In this document: positions 9,232 to 16,529 of the stretch, piece after piece
Layout of the letters: the number at the start of each line of letters is the position of its first letter
Numbering within the stretch: position 1 is the stretch's first letter
Assembly: GCA_016296205.1 (NCBI GenBank)
Contig: JAEDJS010000001.1
Coordinates: 1-64,000 of the forward strand
From: Treponema sp.
Lineage (GTDB): Bacteria > Spirochaetota > Spirochaetia > Treponematales > Treponemataceae
DNA length: 64,000 bases
Reading direction: 5' to 3'
The notes under the pieces: generated by a model
Database searches by the model: none
What the model was told of the DNA's origin: nothing
The model's input: only the letters and a program-made list of their open reading frames with translations
Made by a program: the position numbers and the translations under genes

Positions 9232-10737
9232 TTATAAAACCGAACTTTTTGATTTGTCTTTGGTTTCGTGATAGAACTCTTTTAAAGATGGAACACAATT
9301 TTCAAGAAGCTCAATAAGCTTTTCTTTGTTGCGGAAATCTTTTTCACGGCCTTCTGTAAATTTGCAGACAGGTTCAAGCTCCTGCAGTAAACCGGAAAGT
9401 ATGGAACTGTTCATTTCCTGATTTTTAAGAACAAGCAGTTTTTCGTAATTTGTTGGCTGAGGATCTTCTTCTTTTAGCCACAAAGGTTCGTATAATCTTT
9501 CTCCTGGTCTAGGACCTATAAATTTTATGTTAATGTCTTTGTAAGGTTCAAAGCCGCTGAATCTTATAACCTGTTCTGCCAAGTCCACTATTTTAATGCT
9601 TTCACCCATATCAAGAAGATAACTTTTTCCGTTTTTTCCCACTCCTCCAGTCTGAAGAACAAGTGAACAGGCTTCCGGAATAGTCATAAAAAATCGTTCC
9701 ATATTTTTGTCTGTTACAGTTACCGGCCCGCCGTTTTGAATTTGTTCCATAAAAATTGGAAGGATTGAACCTCTGCTGCCCAAAACATTACCGAATCTAA
9801 CGAACATAAAATCCTGGTTTTGTTTGCATTTTTTTGCAGCTTCAAGAACAAGTTTTTCGCTAAGCATTTTACTTGCTCCATAAACACTAACCGGGTTCAC
9901 AGCCTTATCAGTTGAAATTAGAACAAATTTTGAAACACCGCATTCAAGACTGGCATCAAGCAGATTTTTTGTACCGAATACATTGTTTTCTATAGCAGCA
10001 ACTGGATTTTCTTCCATCATAGGAACATGTTTGTAAGCCGCACAATGAAAGATAACATCTGCGCGGGTTCTTGACAAAATGTATTTTACATATTCCTTAT
10101 CTTTCATGTCCCCAATAATCGGAACTAAAGTAGCTTTTTCTCCAACACCTTCATTCTGCAGAAGATGAAGTTCACGGTAAATGCTCACAATTGAATTTTC
10201 ACCATGTCCAAAAAGATATAACCTTTCTGCGCCTCCGCTTAATAACTGCCTTGAAAGTTCACTGCCAATTGAACCGCCGGCACCAGTAATGAGAACACGT
10301 TTACCTCTTAAGTATGAAAGACTTTTGTGCAAAGGAATAACAACTGCATTGCGTCCCAGAATATCCAGAGGATTAATTTCACGGGTTTGGGCAAGGTGAG
10401 CTTTGCCGTCAATTACCTGACTGATTGAAGGAAGAATTCGAATGTTAAAAAATCCATTGTTTTTGAGGACAGAATAAATTTCTCTGATTCTTTCTGCTTT
10501 TGCGCTGGGTACTGCAATAATTGCTTCGTCTAAAGGACCAACACGTAAAAGACTTGCCATGTTGTCAATTGGACCTAAAACAGGTATTGAATCAATTTGA
10601 GTTCCAATCAAATCCTGATTATCATCAAGAAAGGCTGCTACCTGACCAAAAACTTTTTTACGCTGCAAATCCTGTGCAATCATCTGGCCTGCAAAACCGG
10701 CACCAATTATGTAAAGTCTGGGACTAATACTGCTCAT
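9232..10737 (-). CDS. Nucleotide-sugar 4,6-dehydratase/epimerase, CapD/PglF/FlaA1 family
   Basis: The 501-residue protein (start at the ATG at 10737) has an N-terminal CoA-binding-like Rossmann domain (LYIIGAGFAGQMIA) and a C-terminal extended SDR domain with GAGGSIGSEL (NAD site), STDKAVNPVSVYGASK (catalytic Tyr and Lys as YxxxK) and the family RPGERLYEPLW segment. The membrane spans of full-length WbpM/PglF are missing, so it is soluble. Such enzymes dehydrate UDP-GlcNAc; the product would be the substrate of the next gene. A promoter at 10763-10791 initiates downstream of a possible earlier GTG (10800), which supports the chosen start. It is the first gene of a five-gene operon. Confidence 0.88.
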   Translation of the reverse strand: MSSISPRLYIIGAGFAGQMIAQDLQRKKVFGQVAAFLDDNQDLIGTQIDSIPVLGPIDNMASLLRVGPLDEAIIAVPSAKAERIREIYSVLKNNGFFNIRILPSISQVIDGKAHLAQTREINPLDILGRNAVVIPLHKSLSYLRGKRVLITGAGGSIGSELSRQLLSGGAERLYLFGHGENSIVSIYRELHLLQNEGVGEKATLVPIIGDMKDKEYVKYILSRTRADVIFHCAAYKHVPMMEENPVAAIENNVFGTKNLLDASLECGVSKFVLISTDKAVNPVSVYGASKMLSEKLVLEAAKKCKQNQDFMFVRFGNVLGSRGSILPIFMEQIQNGGPVTVTDKNMERFFMTIPEACSLVLQTGGVGKNGKSYLLDMGESIKIVDLAEQVIRFSGFEPYKDINIKFIGPRPGERLYEPLWLKEEDPQPTNYEKLLVLKNQEMNSSILSGLLQELEPVCKFTEGREKDFRNKEKLIELLENCVPSLKEFYHETKDKSKSSVL

Positions 10738-10762
10738 TTTAAAAATACTTCCACCTTCTGTA

Positions 10763-10791
10763 ATTTTATCACAATAATATTGTTTCTTCAA
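10763..10791 (-). promoter_or_regulatory. Promoter of the dehydratase/aminotransferase/hydroxylase-like operon
   Basis: On the minus strand TTGAAG (10786-10791) and TAAAAT (10763-10768) are separated by 17 bp. Predicted initiation near 10756 leaves a short leader carrying AGGTGGA before the ATG at 10737. Confidence 0.55.
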
Positions 10792-10893
10792 TAAATTCAC
10801 TGATTCTGAATTTTTATTAAAAAACTCTAAACTCTTCTTTTATAATTCCGACAAATTAATAAGAGAAGTAATATAAACAGAAGGGGATAATTT

Positions 10894-11400
10894 ATGAAAA
10901 TCAAAAAAATCTTAGTTGCAGCAGCAGTTCTAGTTTTTTCTACCTGTGGTTTTGCAAAATCAATTGCACTTCAGGTTGTTCAGGTAGACAGTATTCAGAA
11001 AGAAATCAGAGCATCTTCTGTTTCTGTTGAAGAAGTTATTCTAGACAATCTTTTTTTGAATGGTTTTATTGCCACAAATTCTCCAATTTATTCTGCTGAT
11101 AAAATCAATAAAATTCAGGATGCAGATAAAACTGGCATTAATGAAGCAAAAGAAGGTTTCTGTGAATATTTTATTTCTGTTGTTTTGAATTATAAAAAAG
11201 GTAAAGATAATAGAGTTGAATTAAATAAACTCAGCATGATTAAAAATGCCCAGTGGAAAATTATAAACGTTGCCGATGGTACTGTTGTTGCCTCTGGTGA
11301 AAATTCAGTTGGAAAAGTAACATCAGAAAACGACAATAAAGAAGGGGTTCAATCATTTGCATTAAAAGTTGCAAAGGATATAGAACAATTCCTCAAATAA
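10894..11400 (+). CDS. Exported protein of unknown function
   Basis: I do not recognise a family. The 168-residue product begins with a clear export signal (MKIKK followed by a hydrophobic stretch). The sequence FSTCGFAKS allows either a lipoprotein, since spirochaetal lipoboxes are relaxed and the Cys is residue 18 or 19, or signal peptidase I cleavage after GFA. The mature part is small, polar and rich in Lys, Val and Asn, with alternating strand-like segments and no Cys clusters. GAAGGGG lies upstream of the ATG, and a TATAAT at 10841-10846 is a plausible -10. The next gene, a SPOR protein, starts 35 bases downstream, so the two may act together in the periplasm. Confidence 0.7.
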   Translation: MKIKKILVAAAVLVFSTCGFAKSIALQVVQVDSIQKEIRASSVSVEEVILDNLFLNGFIATNSPIYSADKINKIQDADKTGINEAKEGFCEYFISVVLNYKKGKDNRVELNKLSMIKNAQWKIINVADGTVVASGENSVGKVTSENDNKEGVQSFALKVAKDIEQFLK

Positions 11401-11435
11401 AAAATATCGATTGTATTGTAATAGGCGGGAATAAT

Positions 11436-12995
11436 ATGAAGAAATCAATTGCATTATGGGTTTTAAGTTTATGTGCCTCATTGATTTTTGCTGCATCTTT
11501 TGAAATAGAAGGAAAGGCAGTTATTGCACAGGTTGATGAAATGCCGGAAGGTTTATTTGCAAAAACAGTAGGTTATCTTCCTGGTGACTGTCTTAATGTT
11601 ACAAATCAAAAAACAGGTAATACTTGTGAACTACTGATTTTAGGTGCAATTGATCCGGCAGAAGGAATTGCAGTGCTCCTCACTCCAGAAGCTGCCAGTA
11701 GTCTGAATGTTTCAAAGAATGATGATATTCAGGTTTCAGTGACTAAACGTTCTGGAGAATTAGATGATATTTTTATTGGTAAGGCAATTATTGCAGCTGA
11801 TAGTCAGTTTAATTTTGAAACAGAAAATCCAAAGGTTCCAGTTTTAACTGACGCTGTAGAAGAATCAACAGAACTGATGGTAAGTAATGATTCAATTGAA
11901 GATTCAGAATCAACAGTGTCTCAGGATTCTTTTGAAATGGATCTCCAGAATATTACAATGAAATCTCCGGCAGAAGACGGCTATAAATCACAAGAAGAAC
12001 AAGTTGAATCTGAAGTGCAGGAAGTTGTAATTGCAGATGGGGAAGATGTTCAGGAAGATGTTAAGCCGGAAATTGCAGAAGCAGAACCAGTTGAATCTGA
12101 GGTGCAGGAAGTTGTAATTGCAGAGCCTGAAGATGTTCAGGAAGATGTCAAGCCGGAAATTGCAGAAGCCGAACCAGTTGAATCTGAAGTGCAGGAAGTT
12201 GTAATTGCAGATGGGGAAGATGTTCAGGAAGATGTTCAGCCGGAAATTGCAGAAGCAGAACAAGTTGAATCTGAAGTGCATGAAGTTGTAATTCCAGAGC
12301 CTGAAGAATCAATTGCACAAAAAAATCAACAGGAAACAGAACTTAAAGAAGAAGTTTTGGATGATTTAATTGCCGCAGAAGATGGTATTGAAGAAACTAC
12401 ACCTGTTGAAGAAGATCCAAAAATTGCAGTTTCAGAAGATGAAATGATTTTTGCTACAGATGATGTTGTTGTGCCAGAACCAGTGCCAGATTCAACTCCA
12501 GTTGCAAATGTTCAAGATAAATCAGAATATGAACCAATTATTCTGCCACAGCTTCAAGATTCACTGGCGGTTTCAGAAACAGTTCCAGAAATAGAAGAAA
12601 TTACAGAAGAAGAAACAGAGCATGTTCCAGTGGCTGAACCGGAAGTTCTTGTTCCATCAACTCCAATTGTTATTGCGCCAGTTCCAGTTTCTCCTGAGCC
12701 AGAATCCAGAGTTGCTTCAAATAGTAATAACAGTCTGCTGCAGAAATACCTTGTAGATAGTCTTAATTTACTTTCTAAAGATAAATATTATATTCAGATT
12801 GCAATTATGGGAGATGTTTCTAATATTGATTCACTTTTGGCAAAATACAGTAAATATCCGCTGATTGCAGTTCCAAGAACAAGCAGAGAATATATGATTC
12901 TTGCAGGTCCTTGTTCCGAAGATGAATATGGAACTTTACTTGCAAAATTCAAATCTTTTGGCTTTAAAGATGCTTTTGTAAAACGTCTAAAATAA
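11436..12995 (+). CDS. Secreted SPOR-domain protein with acidic repeats
   Basis: The 519-residue protein has a signal peptide (MKKSIALWVLSLCASLIFAA), a folded N-terminal domain of about 100 residues, a long acidic Glu/Val/Pro-rich region (about 140-420) and a C-terminal SPOR-type domain (about 440-519, with YYIQIAIMGD and YMILAGPCSEDE). SPOR domains bind denuded peptidoglycan glycans at septa, so a periplasmic role in cell wall or division is likely. The middle contains three full copies and one partial copy of a 29-residue repeat. The preceding exported protein gene is 35 bases upstream and GGCGGGA serves as ribosome binding site. A strong terminator follows. Confidence 0.8.
   Translation: MKKSIALWVLSLCASLIFAASFEIEGKAVIAQVDEMPEGLFAKTVGYLPGDCLNVTNQKTGNTCELLILGAIDPAEGIAVLLTPEAASSLNVSKNDDIQVSVTKRSGELDDIFIGKAIIAADSQFNFETENPKVPVLTDAVEESTELMVSNDSIEDSESTVSQDSFEMDLQNITMKSPAEDGYKSQEEQVESEVQEVVIADGEDVQEDVKPEIAEAEPVESEVQEVVIAEPEDVQEDVKPEIAEAEPVESEVQEVVIADGEDVQEDVQPEIAEAEQVESEVHEVVIPEPEESIAQKNQQETELKEEVLDDLIAAEDGIEETTPVEEDPKIAVSEDEMIFATDDVVVPEPVPDSTPVANVQDKSEYEPIILPQLQDSLAVSETVPEIEEITEEETEHVPVAEPEVLVPSTPIVIAPVPVSPEPESRVASNSNNSLLQKYLVDSLNLLSKDKYYIQIAIMGDVSNIDSLLAKYSKYPLIAVPRTSREYMILAGPCSEDEYGTLLAKFKSFGFKDAFVKRLK
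12003..12305 (+). repeat. Tandem 87-bp in-frame repeats in the SPOR-protein gene
   Basis: Units run 12003-12089, 12090-12176 and 12177-12263, followed by a partial unit from 12264. Each encodes 29 residues starting VESEVQEVVIA. Units alternate between ADGEDVQ and AEPEDVQ variants, suggesting duplication of a two-unit block. Confidence 0.9.
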
Positions 12996-13018
12996 GTCTA
13001 TAAAGAATAACTTTAAAA

Positions 13019-13050
13019 AAATCGTCAAAAAAAACTTGACGATTTTTTTT
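13019..13050 (+). terminator. Terminator after the SPOR-protein gene
   Basis: AAATCGTCAA (13019-13028) pairs with TTGACGATTT (13036-13045) across a short A-rich loop and is followed by a T-run to 13050. Its right arm also contains the -35 hexamer of the ssrA promoter. Confidence 0.8.
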
Positions 13051-13064
13051 ATGTCCATTATATT
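13036..13064 (+). promoter_or_regulatory. Promoter of ssrA
   Basis: TTGACG (13036-13041), a 17-bp spacer and TATATT (13059-13064). Initiation near 13071 would leave a few bases to be trimmed from the tmRNA 5' end. Confidence 0.65.
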
Positions 13065-13077
13065 ATTAATAACTAAC

Positions 13078-13445
13078 GGGGATGTTCCGGTTTCGACAGA
13101 CAGGAGTAATCTTGTGCTGCAGGTAAGGGAGTCTGAACCTTTGAATTCAGAGAAACAAATAACTGCAAAACGTAGAGAAGACGAACAGTCTGAAAACGAA
13201 CAGTTAGCACTCGCTGCTTAAGCAGTGCCGGTAATCAAGTTGTGCTGTTCCTAACAATTTGAATTACTGTCAGAAACAGGGACTTGCCGGTTGTATAGTC
13301 TGGTATATGACTGGGACTTTTTCCAGAATACGGAGGAGACGCTTTTAAGGCTGCTACCTTCTCCCGACAACTACCTCGCCTTAATAAACCTGTAGAGGCG
13401 CCTGGTTAGCCAGCCTGGACTGGAGTTCAACTCTCCACATCTCCA
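13078..13445 (+). ncRNA. ssrA: tmRNA (trans-translation RNA)
   Basis: tmRNA with SmpB rescues stalled ribosomes and tags the nascent chain. The 5' end GGGGATGTTCCGGTTTCGAC and the 3' T-arm region GAGTTCAACTCTCC are classic. The acceptor stem pairs GGGGATG (13078-13084) with CATCTCC (13438-13444), with A at 13445 as the discriminator base. The next bases are AAC, so the CCA end is not encoded and must be added by a nucleotidyltransferase. The tag reading frame lies at 13165-13221, and the region after it can form the expected pseudoknots, though I did not fold them. Confidence 0.95.
13165..13221 (+). other. tmRNA proteolysis-tag reading frame
   Basis: Starting at the GCA of ATAACTGCA, the frame encodes AKRREDEQSENEQLALAA and ends at TAA. 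The ALAA end is the standard protease-recognition tail. Eighteen codons is long compared with the ten of Escherichia coli, and the tag is highly charged. The resume codon is inferred from the AACUGCA context common in other tmRNAs. Confidence 0.8.
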
Positions 13446-13452
13446 AACTCTA

Positions 13453-13538
13453 AGGGGCTGTCCTAAAAGAATTTAGCCTCTGTCATTCTGAATCTGGTTC
13501 AGCATGACAGGACTTATTGGACAGCCCCTGATTTTTTT
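13453..13538 (+). repeat. Long nested inverted-repeat element, probable ssrA terminator
   Basis: The outer arms AGGGGCTGTCC (13453-13463) and GGACAGCCCCT (13519-13529) are perfect complements, and seven T residues follow. Inside lies a second hairpin, CTGTCATTCTGAA paired with TTCAGCATGACAG. The outer arm resembles the ends of some insertion sequences and recurs as a shorter hairpin at 23443-23471. It could be a MITE-like remnant acting as the tmRNA terminator. The bases from 13539 to 13583 show nothing recognisable. Confidence 0.65.
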
Positions 13539-13583
13539 GAGCTAAATTTAACAATCTGCTCTTTAACAGCTTATTTAATCTTT

Positions 13584-13616
13584 ACATAAAAAAAACCTGC
13601 CCAAAATATGGACAGG
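13584..13616 (-). terminator. Terminator of the partner-switching operon
   Basis: On the minus strand CCTGTCC (13610-13616) pairs with GGGCAGG (13596-13602, one G-T pair) and an eight-base T-run follows. Confidence 0.75.
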
Positions 13617-13643
13617 CTAACAATTATCATGAGTGTAATTATT

Positions 13644-14186
13644 TTATTCTACAGAAACACCGTCACGTTTCTGCTGGAATCTTTTGAGCATTGCAACACC
13701 GTTACGTTTGTCGTTGTAAACAAAGCCGCCGTTCCAATATTCCAGAGCAGCAAACAAAGCGTTACCACCGTCCTGGTCATCGGATTTTTTTGTTTTGAAA
13801 GAAACGTAGTTTGAAAGTTCCTCAAAGTTTGAAGTATGAAGACAATCCAAACGTTTTCTGTTAAATTCATTCCATTTTTCCAGATCTTTAAAACCTTCAC
13901 CTTCATCTTCTACGATAATGTGTGCATGGCTTGGTGTGAATGAATACCACACGTGAATTTTCTTGTTAATATCACAATTGTTTCCGTGTTTAACACCGTT
14001 TTTAATTACTTCTGAAATCTGCTGTTCAAGAAGGTTTACTTCTTTAATTTCAAGTGGGGCAGACTGAACAATCAAAAGAGTGTAGTATCGAATCTGACGG
14101 AAGTCAGAAACAAATTCTTTATATAGCATATTTGTTTTATCAAATAATGGGTCATTACCGTCAGCGCGCAATTCTTTAATTTCCAT
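13644..14186 (-). CDS. Anti-sigma-factor-type serine kinase/ATPase (RsbW/SpoIIAB family)
   Basis: The 180-residue protein has the GHKL ATPase motifs: N-box EVIKNGVKHGN, G1 box VEDEGEGF and a glycine-rich lid region DQDGGNALF. RsbW/SpoIIAB-type proteins bind a sigma factor or other target and phosphorylate a STAS antagonist. I start at the ATG at 14186, which has GGAG just upstream, rather than at the in-frame TTG four codons earlier that overlaps that site. It is the last gene of a three-gene set with a STAS protein and a SpoIIE phosphatase. No sigma factor gene is adjacent, so its target is unknown. Confidence 0.85.
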   Translation of the reverse strand: MEIKELRADGNDPLFDKTNMLYKEFVSDFRQIRYYTLLIVQSAPLEIKEVNLLEQQISEVIKNGVKHGNNCDINKKIHVWYSFTPSHAHIIVEDEGEGFKDLEKWNEFNRKRLDCLHTSNFEELSNYVSFKTKKSDDQDGGNALFAALEYWNGGFVYNDKRNGVAMLKRFQQKRDGVSVE

Positions 14187-14284
14187 CGTTAACTCCAAAA
14201 ATTTTGAGAATAATAAACTTTTTTAAGTAACCCAGCCGATTTAACAAATCAGCCGGCAGCAAACAAGTATTGGTTCTACCTGAA

Positions 14285-14623
14285 CTACTCGTTGATCATA
14301 AGCAGAGCTTCTTCAACACTATTTGAAATAGGGAAGTAACCCATCAACTTTGTAAGTTCAATAACTTTCTTTACAGAACCATGAATGTTTGCAATAGAAA
14401 GCTTAAGGTTCATCTTTTTGATTGTTGAACAGATGTAAATAAGGGCACCGATTCCAGACGAGTCGATGTAATCAACCTGTTCAAGGTTAATGATGAAAGA
14501 TTTTACGTTTTTTTCAAGCATTTTCATAACAAGTTCTTTAAGCTTGAAGGAATTGTAAAGGTCCATTTCGCCATTTACGTCGATAATGTAAACTTCACCG
14601 TTTTTTCTAATTTTAAGTTCCAT
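14285..14623 (-). CDS. STAS-domain anti-sigma factor antagonist (RsbV/SpoIIAA family)
   Basis: The whole 112-residue protein is one STAS domain. The phosphorylatable Ser lies in VDYIDSSGIGAL (Ser55 or Ser56), within the canonical DSSG motif. In partner switching the unphosphorylated form sequesters the kinase; a PP2C phosphatase restores it. The upstream gene encodes such a phosphatase 22 bases away, and the downstream gene 98 bases away encodes the kinase. AGGAGC precedes the ATG. Confidence 0.9.
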   Translation of the reverse strand: MELKIRKNGEVYIIDVNGEMDLYNSFKLKELVMKMLEKNVKSFIINLEQVDYIDSSGIGALIYICSTIKKMNLKLSIANIHGSVKKVIELTKLMGYFPISNSVEEALLMINE

Positions 14624-14645
14624 AATTTATGCTCCTTAAAGTTTC

Positions 14646-16328
14646 TTACTGTATTTTAATCAAAAGTAATGTTTGATCATCATGTTGATTTGCATTACCA
14701 ATGAACTTTTTAATATCACTCTTTATCAAGTTTGCGATATCTTTTCCCGACGAACCATGATTGGCTTTAATCAACTTCATTAAAGTTTCTCTACTGTACT
14801 GTTCACCATGAACGTTAAGTGCTTCTACTAAACCGTCAGAGTAAGCAGCAAGAATATCACCACTGGATAATTCTTTTGTAAAGTCTTTATATTCAGATGT
14901 TTTATCAACACCAATTGGTTCCGTTCTTTCAGAAATCAAGCGGATTTCATCTTCTCTTGCATTGTAATAAAGAATAGAAGAACTACCACTTGTAGAATAT
15001 TGAATTTTCTTTGTTTCCGGATCATAATTGATAAGTGCACAGGAAGCAAAGTGATCAGTGCTGAAGCTTTCGCCGCAAATTCCTTTATTTGCCCATGTTA
15101 AAATTGTTCCGGCACTTTGTTTTGTATTAACTACAAGTCTGAACATAGCACGAATCATAATCATGATTACCATACTGTTTGTTCCTTTACCTGCAATGTC
15201 GTTCATAATAAAGGAAATTCTGTCTTTTCTGCATGGAATAATGTCGTAGTTGTCACCACAAACACCTTCTGTAGGATTGAACACTGTTCCAATCTGGATT
15301 CCAGGAATTACAGGAAGTTTTGCCGGATGAAGCATATCCTGAATTCTTGCAGCAATTTCACTTTCCTTATTGCGTTCTGATTTTTCTATTACATCTTTTA
15401 CGGCAGTAAGGCTTTTTACTGCGGCTGCTGCATATTCACCAATCTGTTCAACTACGTGAAGATCATCTTCTGTAAATGTTTCTGCTCCATAGTTACGGCT
15501 AAGACAGATTACGCCACTTACTTTGTCATTAATTTTAAGTGGTGCAAAAATATATCCTGCACTTTTAAGGAATTCTTCCGGACCGTTCTGGAAAATTCTC
15601 TTGTCATTTTCTGGTCTGTCAATAAGCTCTGCCTTACCGCTTGTGGCCACGTGACCAAAAACGTTTTCTCCAAGCTGGAAAGAAGCGTATTTAAAGTTTG
15701 TAGAAACACGCATTGGCTTGTGAGGCATATCATCAGGCAGTTTGTATGGAGGAGGGAAGTCTCCTGTAAAAGCTTTAACGGAGATAACGTCGTCAAAGTC
15801 ATCAATCATAAGGATACATCCACCGTCAGAGTTTGTTACTTTTACAGCTGTTTTGATAGCATGATCCAATACCTGTGAAAGTCCTTCATCCTGTCCGATA
15901 CATTCCGCTGCTTTAGCTGAAAATTCCTTGTTAATGTCAAGAAGCTTAACGTCTTCCTGTGTAATATCAAGAACATTCATTAAAACAGAATTTTCTTTTT
16001 TCTTTGAATCTGATTCGTTAGCTGCTGATGATTCAGCTTTCTTAGGTTCCATTAACACCAGAATAACTGAATAAATAAGGAACAAAAAAGCAGAGAAAGC
16101 CATTGCAACTGCTATAATTCCAAGTCCTGTAGTTTTTGTGCCTTCAGGAACTTTTTGTGTTGCGCAGAAAACCGAAATACCACCTATAATAGCTGTAGCA
16201 ATCAAAGCAATGAAACTTACATTTGCTGTTTTGCGGATCTTTGAAATAATAAGCAATACAAAGATAGCAAGACACATTACTGCTGTTGCATAAAGTGGAA
16301 TAAAAGCAAATCCATCGTTAAAATTCAA
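14646..16328 (-). CDS. Membrane GAF-SpoIIE serine phosphatase (RsbU type)
   Basis: The 560-residue protein has about three N-terminal membrane spans (residues 8-30, 38-55, 70-95), a GAF domain (about 130-310, GGCILMIDDFDD to GVICLSRNYG) and a C-terminal PP2C/SpoIIE phosphatase domain (about 330-560) with GDNYDII, NDIAGKGTNS and YSDGLVEALN; these hold the metal-binding Asp residues. It should dephosphorylate the STAS protein encoded next to it in response to a signal sensed by the GAF or membrane part. The start is TTG at 16328 with AAAGGAG upstream; no ATG occurs earlier in the frame. Confidence 0.88.
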   Translation of the reverse strand: MNFNDGFAFIPLYATAVMCLAIFVLLIISKIRKTANVSFIALIATAIIGGISVFCATQKVPEGTKTTGLGIIAVAMAFSAFLFLIYSVILVLMEPKKAESSAANESDSKKKENSVLMNVLDITQEDVKLLDINKEFSAKAAECIGQDEGLSQVLDHAIKTAVKVTNSDGGCILMIDDFDDVISVKAFTGDFPPPYKLPDDMPHKPMRVSTNFKYASFQLGENVFGHVATSGKAELIDRPENDKRIFQNGPEEFLKSAGYIFAPLKINDKVSGVICLSRNYGAETFTEDDLHVVEQIGEYAAAAVKSLTAVKDVIEKSERNKESEIAARIQDMLHPAKLPVIPGIQIGTVFNPTEGVCGDNYDIIPCRKDRISFIMNDIAGKGTNSMVIMIMIRAMFRLVVNTKQSAGTILTWANKGICGESFSTDHFASCALINYDPETKKIQYSTSGSSSILYYNAREDEIRLISERTEPIGVDKTSEYKDFTKELSSGDILAAYSDGLVEALNVHGEQYSRETLMKLIKANHGSSGKDIANLIKSDIKKFIGNANQHDDQTLLLIKIQ

Positions 16329-16362
16329 AGTTGTTAACTCCTTTAGAAATGTATCTTTTATA

Positions 16363-16391
16363 ATTTTAACATTGAATGTTCATGCCGTCAA
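16363..16391 (-). promoter_or_regulatory. Promoter of the partner-switching operon
   Basis: On the minus strand TTGACG (16386-16391), a 17-bp spacer and TAAAAT (16363-16368). The leader carries AAAGGAG before the TTG start. The remaining sequence to 16529 shows no gene. Confidence 0.6.
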
Positions 16392-16529
16392 GAAAAATAA
16401 TTTTATAACGTTAAGAATTTGGAGATTTTAGTTAAATTCGACTCATCTTAATGTTATAAAAATCATAATTGCCGGGTAGAATCTTCCTCATATTAAAAAA
16501 ATAAAACCAATTTCTTAATTATTATCGAC

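Noticed and set aside
11988..12281. Minus-strand open frame of Phe/Asn/Cys-rich repeats
   Set aside because: It is the antisense of the 87-bp in-frame repeats; the plus-strand gene has a signal peptide and a SPOR domain.
12003..12305. Regular repeats as a possible CRISPR array
   Set aside because: Units are contiguous 87-bp coding repeats without spacers.
13036..13221. 61-codon plus-strand open frame
   Set aside because: It overlaps the tmRNA; only its last 18 codons are meaningful, as the proteolysis tag.
15456..15878. 140-codon plus-strand open frame
   Set aside because: Antisense to the SpoIIE phosphatase GAF domain, with no ribosome binding site and Cys/Phe-rich composition.
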